From Draconibacterium sediminis (GTDB lineage: Bacteria > Bacteroidota > Bacteroidia > Bacteroidales > Prolixibacteraceae), in assembly GCF_000949475.1 (NCBI RefSeq), contig NZ_JRHC01000004.1:372001-436000 (forward strand): a DNA stretch of 64,000 nucleotides, given 5' to 3'. Under the pieces are notes generated by a model. That model was not told where the DNA came from. It did not search any database and saw only the letters and a program-made list of their open reading frames with translations. The position numbers and the translations under genes are program-made. Shown one piece after another: positions 24,983 to 33,545 of the stretch; the stretch's first letter is position 1, and every line of letters begins with the position of its first letter.

Positions 24983-25040
24983 GCGATTTTGAGCGTTGCC
25001 ATAATTAGCCGAACCATTCCGCTTCGAATTCGTAAAAATC

Positions 25041-25091
25041 AAACATAAGTGACAAAAATCACTTTGGATTTGAGCCATAAATCTTATGTTT
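25041..25091. other. Structured intergenic segment upstream of mdh promoter
   Basis: AAACATAAG (25041-25049) pairs with CTTATGTTT (25083-25091), while AAGTGA (25047-25052) pairs with TCACTT (25059-25064); the two pairings compete at 25047-25049. It may be a 3'-UTR structure of the DUF5916 gene or an operator. Confidence 0.4.
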
Positions 25092-25129
25092 TACCAATTT
25101 GTTAAACCGATTTTGGGGACTCTGAATTA

Positions 25130-25160
25130 TTTCCGTCATAGCGAAAAAAAATTAACTTTG
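25130..25160 (+). promoter_or_regulatory. mdh promoter
   Basis: TTTC (25130-25133), exactly 19 bp, TAACTTTG (25153-25160): a near-ideal Bacteroidota promoter. Transcription should start about 25166. Confidence 0.75.
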
Positions 25161-25165
25161 CGTGC

Positions 25166-25196
25166 CTTAAAACAATTTGACAGACAATTGTTTAAG
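25166..25196 (+). promoter_or_regulatory. 5'-end stem-loop of mdh mRNA
   Basis: CTTAAAACAATT (25166-25177) pairs with AATTGTTTAAG (25186-25196) with one bulged A. It would begin at or within a base or two of the predicted transcript start, so it may protect the mRNA 5' end. Confidence 0.5.
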
Positions 25197-25233
25197 AAAA
25201 CACGATTTTATAATAATAAAACTCACTAGTAAA

Positions 25234-26154
25234 ATGAAAGTAACAGTAGTTGGAGCAGGTGCAGTAGGTGCAAGTTGTGCCGAGTATATCGCAATTAAAG
25301 ATTTTGCAGAAGAAATAGTATTGATTGACATCAAAGAAGGTTTTGCTGAAGGAAAAGCAATGGATTTGATGCAAACTGCTTCGTTAAACGGTTTTGACTC
25401 AACCATCGTTGGTGCCACTAACGATTACACTAAAACAGCTGGTAGCGATGTTGCAGTAATTACCAGTGGTATTCCACGTAAACCGGGAATGACTCGTGAA
25501 GAGTTGATCGGTATTAATGCCGGAATTGTAAAAGACGTTGCTGAAAAATTGATCGCTGAGTCGCCAAACGTAATCATTATTGTGGTTAGTAACCCAATGG
25601 ATACAATGGCTTACCTGGCACACAAAGCTACAGGTCTTCCTAAAAACCGTATTATCGGTATGGGTGGAGCTTTAGATAGCGCACGTTTTAAATACAGATT
25701 GGCTGAAGCATTGGAATGCGCACAGTCTGACATTTCTGCAATGGTAATCGGTGGACACAGCGATACCGGTATGGTTCCGTTAATCGACAAAGCTGTTCGT
25801 AACAGTGTTCCTGTTACTGAATTTTTAAGTGAAGAAAAACAAGCTGAAGTAGTTGAAGCTACTAAAGTTGGTGGTGCTACTTTAACAAAATTGCTGGGAA
25901 CCAGCGCATGGTATGCTCCTGGTGCAGCAGTATCAGAATTGGTTCGCGCCATTGCATTGGATTCTCAAAAAATGTTCCCATGTTCAGCTCTTCTTGAAGG
26001 CGAGTATGGTTTAAGCGACATTTCAATCGGTGTTCCTTGTATCATCGGTAAAAACGGTATCGAGAAAATCGTTGAAATCGAATTGACCGATGCTGAAAAA
26101 GAAAAATTGGCTGCAAGTGCAGAGGGTGTTTCTGCAGTAAACGCTTTACTATAA
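25234..26154 (+). CDS. mdh: Malate dehydrogenase
   Basis: A 306-residue LDH/MDH-type enzyme oxidising malate to oxaloacetate with NAD in the TCA cycle. Motifs: 'VVGAGAVGASCAEYIA' (Rossmann, about 5-20), acidic Asp34 in 'VLIDIKEG' selecting NAD, substrate loop 'SGIPRKPGMTREEL' with the two catalytic Arg, 'VSNPMDTMAYLA' and catalytic His in 'VIGGHSDTGMVPL'. Length fits the LDH-like MDH group. The ATG at 25234 starts at the conserved MKVTVVGAG; an upstream in-frame ATG-less stretch overlaps the 5' hairpin and is leader. Strong own promoter and terminator. Confidence 0.95.
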   Translation: MKVTVVGAGAVGASCAEYIAIKDFAEEIVLIDIKEGFAEGKAMDLMQTASLNGFDSTIVGATNDYTKTAGSDVAVITSGIPRKPGMTREELIGINAGIVKDVAEKLIAESPNVIIIVVSNPMDTMAYLAHKATGLPKNRIIGMGGALDSARFKYRLAEALECAQSDISAMVIGGHSDTGMVPLIDKAVRNSVPVTEFLSEEKQAEVVEATKVGGATLTKLLGTSAWYAPGAAVSELVRAIALDSQKMFPCSALLEGEYGLSDISIGVPCIIGKNGIEKIVEIELTDAEKEKLAASAEGVSAVNALL

Positions 26155-26180
26155 TTCGGAAAAAGAATTACAGCATACAG

Positions 26181-26210
26181 AGGCTCGCACTTATTGCGGG
26201 CCTTTTTTTG
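26181..26210 (+). terminator. Terminator of mdh
   Basis: AGGCTCGCA (26181-26189) pairs with TGCGGGCCT (26195-26203) with one G-T pair, then a T7 run. Confidence 0.88.
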
Positions 26211-26236
26211 TGCTAATTTGTTTTAAATTTGAAGCC

Positions 26237-26662
26237 ATGCGAACGAAAATACCTATCGACATTATAGAGCTGGAATCCTCGAACTATCATTTAATTCTTC
26301 CCACGCAATTCGAAGGAAGCGAAACCGCTTATTGGGTGATTGATACCGGGGCCTCAAAATCGGTATTTGATAAAAACCAGGCTGAATTTATTTGGTCGGA
26401 AGAGGAAGGTACCGAAGAGCTTCATGCAGCTAATATGAGCGAGGAACCTTTAAAAACATCGCTGGGTATTATAAAACCATTGTTTTTTGGAAAGCTAAAA
26501 GTCGGCAATATGAAAGTTGCCTTGATGGACATGGATCACATTAACGAGCTGTACCAAAAAGTAAGCGACTATAAAATCTGCGGTTTGCTGGGAAGCGATT
26601 TCCTGCTGAAATACAATGCCGTTATTGATTATAAACGACGGGTACTAAAGTTGTCAGAGTAA
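26237..26662 (+). CDS. Retropepsin-like aspartyl protease family protein
   Basis: A 141-residue single-lobe aspartyl protease fold. The catalytic motif DTGAS is at residues 36-40, preceded by 'YWVI' and followed by a flap-like strand region; 'GLLGSDFLLKYNAVIDY' near the C-terminus is the second conserved motif (hydrophobic-hydrophobic-G). No signal peptide, so probably cytoplasmic. Such single-lobe enzymes act as dimers. The ATG at 26237 is preferred; TAAATTTG (26224-26231) fits a -7 element and ends five bases before it, so the message may be nearly leaderless. Substrate unknown. Confidence 0.78.
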   Translation: MRTKIPIDIIELESSNYHLILPTQFEGSETAYWVIDTGASKSVFDKNQAEFIWSEEEGTEELHAANMSEEPLKTSLGIIKPLFFGKLKVGNMKVALMDMDHINELYQKVSDYKICGLLGSDFLLKYNAVIDYKRRVLKLSE

Positions 26663-26694
26663 ATAATCCGGATTTTAAAGGATTACGCATGGCG

Positions 26695-27291
26695 TTAATT
26701 TAGTTTTAACGAATTTACAATTGCCTCCAATTCTTGCTTTTGTTTATCTGTTTGATAAGTGATCGTGATATCGATATAAAAATCATTCCTTTTCAAGGCG
26801 AAATGAGTTTGTTGCATCGTCATTTCCTGAATTGTCATGGTAAGATCGAAAGTAAAACACTCAACATCGTTTGATAAAATCGTTTTCTCTATCTCGGAAG
26901 TAATGGGATTTAAATTTGCATATTGCTTTTTAACCTGCGCTAAATAGTCGTTCTCATTTTTAACTTCGGGATAAAGTATACACCTTTCTGCAATCATTGA
27001 AAGATTGGGTTTAAACTCTTCCTTTTTAATTTCCTGGTAAATAATGAGCAAGTTGGCCACTAATGTAGTGTCCGCTTTATTTTCGTCTGCCGGAGTTGCT
27101 TTTTTCTCCACTTTGCCCAAAGTGTTCACTTTCCAATTTCCCGGAACGCTCATCGTTAGGTTGAAATAGTTGCTGGAATAAATCTCATTCTCCAGCTTTC
27201 CTGCTTCAACCGGACTGCGGTTAATATTCGTGCACCCCAAGCCAAGTAGTAACAGAATTAAAGCGAAGAAAAAAACATGTGTTTTTAGCAT
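26695..27291 (-). CDS. Hypothetical lipoprotein
   Basis: A 198-residue lipoprotein with signal peptide MLKTHVFFFALILLLLGLGC and lipobox Cys20. The mature part has 'FNLTMSVPGNWKVNT', a PsbP-like or lipocalin-like opening (a strand, then P-x-x-W), and beta-rich segments to 'IVNSLKLN', similar in outline to small PsbP-type 'eliciting stress response' domains seen in envelope lipoproteins. I do not assign a function. It lies 33 bp downstream of the TolB-like gene on the same strand and is likely co-transcribed with it. Confidence 0.7.
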   Translation of the reverse strand: MLKTHVFFFALILLLLGLGCTNINRSPVEAGKLENEIYSSNYFNLTMSVPGNWKVNTLGKVEKKATPADENKADTTLVANLLIIYQEIKKEEFKPNLSMIAERCILYPEVKNENDYLAQVKKQYANLNPITSEIEKTILSNDVECFTFDLTMTIQEMTMQQTHFALKRNDFYIDITITYQTDKQKQELEAIVNSLKLN

Positions 27292-27324
27292 GATATATAA
27301 GTTTTTATCTGGTTTGGGTAATAC

Positions 27325-28839
27325 TTAATCGCTGTTCGAAACAAACGCAATCTTCTTGCTGTCGGGCGACCAGCTCGGAACATTTATCGATCCCTGTCCG
27401 CCGTAAATGTAGGCTATAATGCGTGGTTCGCCACCTTCGTATGGCATTAAGCGAATCAGACAGTGTTTGTAAAACGGATGATCAGCAGGATCAACATCTT
27501 CAGGAAATGAAATAAATACGATCCACTTTTTATCCGGGCTTACATGCGGGAACCAGTCGTTGTATTTGTCGTCGGTTAGCTGTACCTGATTTTTGCCATC
27601 GGCATCCATTCGCCACAATTGCATTTTTCCGCTTCGGGCCGAATTAAAAAAGATGTACTTCCCATCGGGGCTGTATTCCGGTCCGTCATCAAGTGTTTTG
27701 AAGTTGGTGAGTCGTGTCTCTTCTCCGCTTTCAACATCCACGCTGTAAATATCGTATTGCCCGTTTCGTTCGCCGGTAAAGACCATCGTTTTTTTATCGG
27801 GCGACCAACCATGAAAATACGAGGCACCAAGTCCTGTTTTTGTAACCTGAACAGGTGTGGAATCGCCTTTGGCCGGCAGGTAGTAAATCGTGGATTTTCC
27901 ATCGTTATCAGCACTGTGATGCGAAATGCCCAGCAAACTTCCATCGAAAGTTAAAACGTGGTCGTTGTTGTTACTGGTGGCAAAACCGGTATTCAACGGA
28001 TTTATTTCACCTGTTGCCAACAGGTAGGTGAATAAATGTCCTTTTGAATTATAGATCAGCTTTTCATCATCAGGAGTCCAGTTAGGTGCCTGAATCGAAT
28101 GTGCCGAATGATATATCACTTTTCGCAATCCGCTTTCAATATCCAGTATTTCAAGGTTGCTTCCAATGTAATCCCGGTAAGGCACATAGTCTTCTTTTTC
28201 GGGGCGTATGATTCGCACATTCCGGTAAACAGCACTTTCCATAACATCTGAGTTGTGTGCACAAACATATATTCCCACATAAACTTCATTGTCGAGCGAA
28301 AGATTGTCAAGTTGAACCACTTTAAGCGGTTCGCCAAACCTGGCTGTCGACATAATGAAAGTTGAGCCTTTTCTTTCCAGCTGAATTACATCCGGTGCCT
28401 GATCTTCCGACTTAACTTCTTCTGTATCTGCTCCTGCAGTTTTTCGGTATTGCAGAGATGTAAGCCCGTCGCCATGAACGGTTGCATTGGCATGTGGCGA
28501 ATTGCTGTCGAGGTTATTCCGAACCATCAAACCAACTTTGCGGTGCGGATCAACACCATTGCCAAGAAATTTTACTTCGGCGCGCAAAATAAAATCGCCC
28601 TGAAGTGTTGTCCACAGGTAATGAAACTGGTCGTCGGAAAACCACATATTAAATCCCGATCCACCGATTGTGTATGTTTGGTCGTTTGCATTAAACGAAG
28701 CAAAACCGGGGTGTTTGCAGGCTCCAATATCGGTGTGGTTGTCAAAGATTCCTAATTTATTTTGTGCCATGGCAAAATTTAAACTGATTAATAAAACACA
28801 AATAGCGGTGGTTAAACGAAAGAAAGCAGATTTGATCAT
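27325..28839 (-). CDS. Exported TolB-like beta-propeller protein with N-terminal lectin-like domain
   Basis: A 504-residue secreted protein: signal peptide to 'FAMAQ' (about 25), a jelly-roll region resembling DUF1349/LamG-like domains (about 28-215; 'GGSGFNMWFSDDQFHYLWTT', 'FILRAEVKF', 'KVGLMVRNNL'), then PD40/TolB-type propeller repeats ('PNWTPDDEKLIYNSKG', 'HGWSPDKKTMVFTGERNG', 'PEYSPDGKYIFFNSARSG', 'PHVSPDKKWIVFIS', 'PSWSPDSKKIAFVSN'). It probably binds a polymer or protein in the periplasm or outside. No catalytic motif is apparent. It is the first gene of a pair with the lipoprotein. Confidence 0.85.
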   Translation of the reverse strand: MIKSAFFRLTTAICVLLISLNFAMAQNKLGIFDNHTDIGACKHPGFASFNANDQTYTIGGSGFNMWFSDDQFHYLWTTLQGDFILRAEVKFLGNGVDPHRKVGLMVRNNLDSNSPHANATVHGDGLTSLQYRKTAGADTEEVKSEDQAPDVIQLERKGSTFIMSTARFGEPLKVVQLDNLSLDNEVYVGIYVCAHNSDVMESAVYRNVRIIRPEKEDYVPYRDYIGSNLEILDIESGLRKVIYHSAHSIQAPNWTPDDEKLIYNSKGHLFTYLLATGEINPLNTGFATSNNNDHVLTFDGSLLGISHHSADNDGKSTIYYLPAKGDSTPVQVTKTGLGASYFHGWSPDKKTMVFTGERNGQYDIYSVDVESGEETRLTNFKTLDDGPEYSPDGKYIFFNSARSGKMQLWRMDADGKNQVQLTDDKYNDWFPHVSPDKKWIVFISFPEDVDPADHPFYKHCLIRLMPYEGGEPRIIAYIYGGQGSINVPSWSPDSKKIAFVSNSD

Positions 28840-28942
28840 GACGTTTTAATTTAGTTGGTTAGTGTTGCAAGAAGGGTAAAAATAAGGAGTTTAAATTCAA
28901 ATTTCGGAATACAGCACCTATTCTTGAACACATTCTGCCCAA

Positions 28943-29368
28943 CTAATTTCTGCTGAAATATTCTGCCCGTGTTGCCGGAACAATTTCGTCGCGGTAAAAT
29001 GCCAGCGATTCCGATTCAAATTTATCTTCGTCCCAGTCAAAGTCTTCCAAAAATTCATTTCCGGCCATCCAAACAAAAGCAACCGCATTTATAATTCCTG
29101 AATTGGTTTCTACTTTAACCGGTACCATCCCATATTCATCGCCTTCGTAAAAAGTTAGCAGGTATATCGCATTTTCATCGAGGTTGCGAAGTACTTTTCC
29201 TTTTACCGTGAAGTTATCTTTTTTTATAATTGCCGGATAGTCGGCCCCTTTTAAAGCAAAGCGCGCGTAACCATTAAGAGTTGCATTTTCCGATTTTAAC
29301 TTTTGCCCGCACAAACCATCAGCTATTTCAGGAAACAGCAGCGATCCATATACAAATACATTCATCAT
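28943..29368 (-). CDS. Gamma-glutamylcyclotransferase / AIG2-like protein
   Basis: A 141-residue GGCT-fold protein. It opens with 'VFVYGSLLFPEI', the substrate-binding YGSL motif, and has 'YPAIIKKDNFTVKGKVL' and a candidate catalytic Glu in 'LTFYEGDEYGMVPV'. Family members turn gamma-glutamyl peptides to 5-oxoproline or act on gamma-glutamylamines; the exact substrate is unknown. Two Met codons open the frame (29368 and 29365); either is possible. Divergent from the hypothetical gene at 29535. Confidence 0.85.
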   Translation of the reverse strand: MMNVFVYGSLLFPEIADGLCGQKLKSENATLNGYARFALKGADYPAIIKKDNFTVKGKVLRNLDENAIYLLTFYEGDEYGMVPVKVETNSGIINAVAFVWMAGNEFLEDFDWDEDKFESESLAFYRDEIVPATRAEYFSRN

Positions 29369-29414
29369 AAATTGTTGGCGTTAAACGAAATACTTCAAAA
29401 TAACAGCTGTCGTT

Positions 29415-29445
29415 TTTGGAAAGCTGGAGTATTTCGGTATATTTG
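29415..29445 (+). promoter_or_regulatory. Promoter of the gene at 29535
   Basis: TTTG (29415-29418), exactly 19 bp, TATATTTG (29438-29445): near-ideal match. The predicted leader is about 80 nt. Confidence 0.75.
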
Positions 29446-29534
29446 CTCCGCTTAAAAATAAGGTGTAAAAACCAGTGTAAAAAGTTTTTTTTACGACAAA
29501 TGTTTTAAGTTGTTGCAGACGAGAAGTTTAAAGT

Positions 29535-29942
29535 ATGATTTCTAAAATTAAAATAACCAGAAGTATTGTAGTTCGCATGGCCATGTTTATGGCAATTATT
29601 GCGGCTGCCTTAGTTTTGGATAATTATTTTGGAAATAATCCTGAAGAGGTTTTAAAGATTCAGGCCGAATCGCAGGAGCAGAGTAATGAACAGAGTGCTG
29701 TTTACCTGATTGCTCAAACCTCTACAAATACTATAAAAACATTCGAAGATCGTGTGTATTCGAAACATACAAAACCTCAGTTACACGACAAATTTTTACG
29801 CAATTATCACTCCATTCGTAATTACCAGGTTTTAAAAGCAGAGGCAGTTATACAAACTACCCCGCTTATCTCATCCTATCACTACCTGGTATTTCAAAAT
29901 CACGTCTTTTCCCCCGAAGAAGACGCCGACGCTTTATCGTAA
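29535..29942 (+). CDS. Hypothetical single-pass membrane protein
   Basis: A 135-residue protein that I do not recognise. One hydrophobic segment near residues 11-28 ('IVVRMAMFMAIIAAALVL') could be an anchor or signal peptide. The rest is hydrophilic, with 'FEDRVYSKHTKPQLHDKFLRNYH' in the middle and an acidic end (SPEEDADALS). A near-ideal promoter precedes it, which supports a real gene. It lies about 100 bp before secDF, which has no clear promoter of its own, so the two might be co-transcribed. Confidence 0.65.
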   Translation: MISKIKITRSIVVRMAMFMAIIAAALVLDNYFGNNPEEVLKIQAESQEQSNEQSAVYLIAQTSTNTIKTFEDRVYSKHTKPQLHDKFLRNYHSIRNYQVLKAEAVIQTTPLISSYHYLVFQNHVFSPEEDADALS

Positions 29943-30044
29943 TTCTTTTATTCGTTTAAAAGAATAACAGGTGCAATGTGTGCCTGAATTAGCTTGAAAT
30001 CAATCAAATAAAAAATATCAATAAACATTTAAATTCAAATTAAA

Positions 30045-33000
30045 ATGCAAAACAAAGGTGCAGTTTTAACATTTGCAATTCTGTTGGCAGCGGTATGTTT
30101 ATACCAATTATCATTTACCTGGGTATCGAACAAGGTAAAAGATGATGCCATTGAATATGCACAAGGTGACGAAATAAAAGAGTTTCAATACCTTGATTCG
30201 ATGAAAAGTGAAGTGGTTTACAACTTCCTTGGATTGAAAAAATTTACTTACAAAGATGTTCAGGAGCTGGAATTGAACCTGGGTCTTGACCTTAAAGGTG
30301 GTATGAACGTTACACTTCAGGTTGAAGTACAGGATATCATCCGTGCGATGTCGAACTACAGCGACGACGAAACTTTTAACGCTGCTTTGGCGCTGGCAAC
30401 TAAAAACCAGCAAAACAGTACAAAAGACTTTGTAGCACTGTTTGGCGAAGCTTTCGAAGAAATTGATCCGAACGCTAAACTGGCTTCAGTTTTCAATACT
30501 TTGGAATTGCGCGATCAGATAAACTTTAACACCAGTAATGCTGATGTTCTAAAAATTATCGATGAGCAAACCAAGGCTGGAATCGCCAATGCTTTTAATA
30601 TCATCCGTACACGTATCGACCGTTTTGGTGTAGCACAACCTAATATTCAGAACCTGCAAACCAGCGGGAGAATTTTAGTTGAATTGCCGGGTGTAAAAGA
30701 TCAGAACCGTGTTCGTAGCCTGTTGCAGGGAACTGCAAACCTTGAGTTCTGGGAAACATACGAAAACCAGGAGGTTTATCCATATCTGGCTCAGGCCAAC
30801 GAGCGAATTAAAGAGTTGGAAGTTCTTGGAAAAGAAAAAAGTGGCGATGAGGCTACTGCTGAAACAACAGAGGCTGAAACAACTGCCGACGAATCGGAAG
30901 AGAACTCTTTGCTTTCGGAACTGGAAGCCGGTGCCGCCGATGATACTACTGCTACACTTGATAATTTAGCTGCGTACAAAGAGCAATTTCCGTTGTTCGC
31001 GTTGTTGAATCCAAGTGCTGATCAGCAAACCGGTCAGTTTTACCCTGGCCCGGCTGTAGGTATAGCCAATGCGAAAGATACAGCAAAGATTAATTCTTAC
31101 CTGAATAATCCACAAATCAAAAGTGTATTCCCACGCGATCTGAAGTTTGCATGGACTGCAAAATCGATGGATGAAGCGGGTAATTTTTACCGTTTAATTG
31201 CTTTAAAAGTTACTACCCGCGATGGAAAAGCACCTCTTGATGGTGGTGTAATTACCGATGCTCGTCAGGACTTCGACCAATTTGGCACAAACCCTGAAGT
31301 AGCTATGCAAATGAATGCAGAAGGTGCTAAGGTTTGGCAACGTATGACTAAAGAAAACGTTGGTAAATCAATTGCAATTGTTCTTGATGGTTATGTTCGT
31401 TCATTCCCAAATGTAAATGGCGAGATTCCCGGAGGACGTTCAAGTATTAGCGGACTGGAAAGTATTGAAGAGGCACAAGACCTTGCAAACGTACTGAAGT
31501 CGGGTAAAATGCCGGCTCCAGCACGTATCATTCAGGAAGACATTGTTGGTCCTTCACTGGGTCAGAAAGCGATTAACAGTGGTTTACTTTCATTTGTAAT
31601 TGCTTTTGCGCTTGTATTGGTTTACATGTTGTTCTTCTACAGCAAAAATGCAGGTTTGGCTGCAAACATCGCACTGGTTGCCAACATGTTCTTTATCTTT
31701 GGTATTCTTGCTTCATTGGGTGCAGTACTTACACTGCCTGGTATTGCAGGTATCGTACTTACCATTGGTATGTCGGTTGATGCCAACGTGCTGATTTACG
31801 AACGTATTCAGGAAGAAATGCGCGCCGGTAAAGGTGTGAAACTGGCCATTGCCGATGGTTATAAAAATGCTTACTCAGCAATTATCGACGGTCAGGTTAC
31901 TACCTTATTAACCGGTATTGTACTTTACCTGTTTGGTTCAGGTCCGATCAAAGGTTTTGCTACAACGCTGATCATTGGTATTCTTACCTCATTGTTCTCG
32001 GCAATTTTCTTAACCCGTTTGATTTTCGAATGGCAATTGAAAAAAGGCGGCCGTATCTTGTTTGCTTCAACAGCTACAGAAGGTTGGTTGCGTAATATGA
32101 AAATTAAATTCCTCGAGAAAAGAAAAATGTTCTATGTGATTTCAGGTGTATTCATTCTGATTTCTATCGGATCTTTCTTTGTTCGTGGTTTGGATTACGG
32201 TATCGATTTTAAAGGTGGTCGTTCGTATATTGTAGAATTCCAGAAAGATGTTGAAGTTGGAGAAGTACGGGCAGCACTGGCCGATGTTTTCGGAACAGCA
32301 CCGGAAGTGAAAACTTCGGGCGAAGACATTAAAATTACTACCGACTATAGAATCGAAGACCGCAGCGAAGATGTTGATAACGAAGTGGAAGCTTTGTTAA
32401 TGAAAGGTTTGCAGGATGCCGACCTGATCGACCAGTCGGTAACACTTGAAGAATTTACTCAGGATTATCAGCAGAGTTCACAAAAAGTTGGTCCTACCAT
32501 TTCGGATGATATCCGTAAGGATGCAGCTATTGCAATCGCTTTCTCGCTGATCATTATTTTCCTTTATATCCTTGTTCGTTTCCGCGACTGGCAATATGGT
32601 TTGGGAGCCGTTGCTGCATTGGCACACGACTCGTTAATCGTATTGGGTATCTTCTCATTATTATCAGGAGTACTGCCATTCTCATTGGAAATCGACCAGG
32701 CGTTTATCGCGGCCATTCTAACAGTGCTGGGTTACTCGATTAACGACACCGTGGTTGTATTCGACCGTATCAGGGAGTACCTGGGCTTGCACCCAAAACG
32801 CGACCGTGAAGAGAACGTTGATGCTGCATTAAACAGCACGCTGCGTCGTACATTTAGTACATCGCTGTCAACTTTTGTGGTATTGTTAGCTATTTTCTTA
32901 TTTGGTGGAGCTACCATTCGAGGCTTTACATTCGCTTTGTTGGTAGGTGTAGTTGTGGGTACTTACTCATCGCTTTTCATTGCAACACCAATTGCACACG

Positions 33001-33047
33001 ACACACGTAGCCGTGTTGCCAAAGTAGTTGCAAAACGCAAAAAATAG
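30045..33047 (+). CDS. secDF: Fused protein translocase subunit SecDF
   Basis: A 1000-residue fusion of SecD and SecF, accessory parts of the Sec translocase that use the proton gradient to pull proteins through. SecD: N-terminal helix, 'LGLDLKGGMNVTLQV' (D-x-x-GG motif), P1 periplasmic domain with an unusually acidic insert of about 60 residues rich in Glu, Thr and Ala (about 262-310), then six helices with 'GMSVDANVLIYERIQEEM'. SecF: 'DYGIDFKGGRSYIVEF', and 'LGYSINDTVVVFDRI' in the helix bundle. The fused form is usual in Bacteroidota. Terminator directly downstream. Confidence 0.97.
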   Translation: MQNKGAVLTFAILLAAVCLYQLSFTWVSNKVKDDAIEYAQGDEIKEFQYLDSMKSEVVYNFLGLKKFTYKDVQELELNLGLDLKGGMNVTLQVEVQDIIRAMSNYSDDETFNAALALATKNQQNSTKDFVALFGEAFEEIDPNAKLASVFNTLELRDQINFNTSNADVLKIIDEQTKAGIANAFNIIRTRIDRFGVAQPNIQNLQTSGRILVELPGVKDQNRVRSLLQGTANLEFWETYENQEVYPYLAQANERIKELEVLGKEKSGDEATAETTEAETTADESEENSLLSELEAGAADDTTATLDNLAAYKEQFPLFALLNPSADQQTGQFYPGPAVGIANAKDTAKINSYLNNPQIKSVFPRDLKFAWTAKSMDEAGNFYRLIALKVTTRDGKAPLDGGVITDARQDFDQFGTNPEVAMQMNAEGAKVWQRMTKENVGKSIAIVLDGYVRSFPNVNGEIPGGRSSISGLESIEEAQDLANVLKSGKMPAPARIIQEDIVGPSLGQKAINSGLLSFVIAFALVLVYMLFFYSKNAGLAANIALVANMFFIFGILASLGAVLTLPGIAGIVLTIGMSVDANVLIYERIQEEMRAGKGVKLAIADGYKNAYSAIIDGQVTTLLTGIVLYLFGSGPIKGFATTLIIGILTSLFSAIFLTRLIFEWQLKKGGRILFASTATEGWLRNMKIKFLEKRKMFYVISGVFILISIGSFFVRGLDYGIDFKGGRSYIVEFQKDVEVGEVRAALADVFGTAPEVKTSGEDIKITTDYRIEDRSEDVDNEVEALLMKGLQDADLIDQSVTLEEFTQDYQQSSQKVGPTISDDIRKDAAIAIAFSLIIIFLYILVRFRDWQYGLGAVAALAHDSLIVLGIFSLLSGVLPFSLEIDQAFIAAILTVLGYSINDTVVVFDRIREYLGLHPKRDREENVDAALNSTLRRTFSTSLSTFVVLLAIFLFGGATIRGFTFALLVGVVVGTYSSLFIATPIAHDTRSRVAKVVAKRKK

Positions 33048-33050
33048 TTT

Positions 33051-33225
33051 GAAGACCAAAGTCCGAAGTCGGAAGACGGAAGACTGAATTTATACAAAGG
33101 ATGTCATCGCTTAATTGGGATGACATCCTTTTTTTCTGGCAATAAAGGAACAGGAATTCTTCTTTTAAATTTATGTATTCAAGTTTCAAAAACTATCTTC
33201 CGTCTTCGGTCTTCCGACTTCCAAC
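33051..33225. repeat. Inverted pair of CTTCCG-rich repeats flanking the secDF terminator
   Basis: The left copy (33051-33087) contains 'gaagtcggaagacggaag'. The right copy (33195-33225) carries the inverse, 'cttccgtcttcgg' and 'tcttccgacttcc'. Both are built of a 7-8 bp word TCTTCCG repeated with changes. They are about 107 bp apart with the terminator between them. Similar CAGTC-type low-complexity runs lie at 17430-17463 and 35262-35300. Confidence 0.6.
33096..33138 (+). terminator. Terminator of secDF
   Basis: AAAGGATGTCATC (33096-33108) pairs perfectly with GATGACATCCTTT (33119-33131), then a T run. Confidence 0.9.
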
Positions 33226-33260
33226 TTTTTATATATTTGTGATCTAAATCAATTTTAACG

Positions 33261-33527
33261 ATGCAGTATTTATTATTCATAAGTGGTGGTGAGATAGTTT
33301 TGGTGATGCTATTGGCATTGTTGTTTTTCGGATCGAAAGCGATACCCGATATTGCCAAAACACTGGGGAAAGGAATGCGTGAGTTTAAGAAAGCCACAAA
33401 CGAAATAAAACGCGAACTCGATAACCATACTTCTGATATTAAAAAGGACATTGATGAGGTTTCTTCAACGGTAAAAAAGGAAACTACTGACATACAAAAA
33501 GGTATTACCGACAAGTTGAAGGATTAA
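33261..33527 (+). CDS. tatA: Sec-independent translocase subunit TatA
   Basis: An 88-residue TatA/B-family protein: short N-terminal helix ('GGEIVLVMLLALLFFGSKA', about 9-27), a hinge 'FGSKAIPDIAKTLGKGMREF' with the conserved FG, and an amphipathic helix, then a charged tail of the form 'IKKDIDEV..TVKKETTDI'. It builds the pore of the twin-arginine pathway with TatC (encoded here at 46048-46896, 13 kb away). No separate TatB is visible, as is usual in Bacteroidota. An exchanger gene follows after 18 bp. Confidence 0.93.
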   Translation: MQYLLFISGGEIVLVMLLALLFFGSKAIPDIAKTLGKGMREFKKATNEIKRELDNHTSDIKKDIDEVSSTVKKETTDIQKGITDKLKD

Positions 33528-33545
33528 ACACAAAAAATCATTTTA

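Noticed and set aside
29942-29965. ATTCTTTT/AAAAGAAT hairpin before secDF as a terminator
   Set aside because: Stem is all A/T apart from one C-G pair and no T tract follows; too weak to call.
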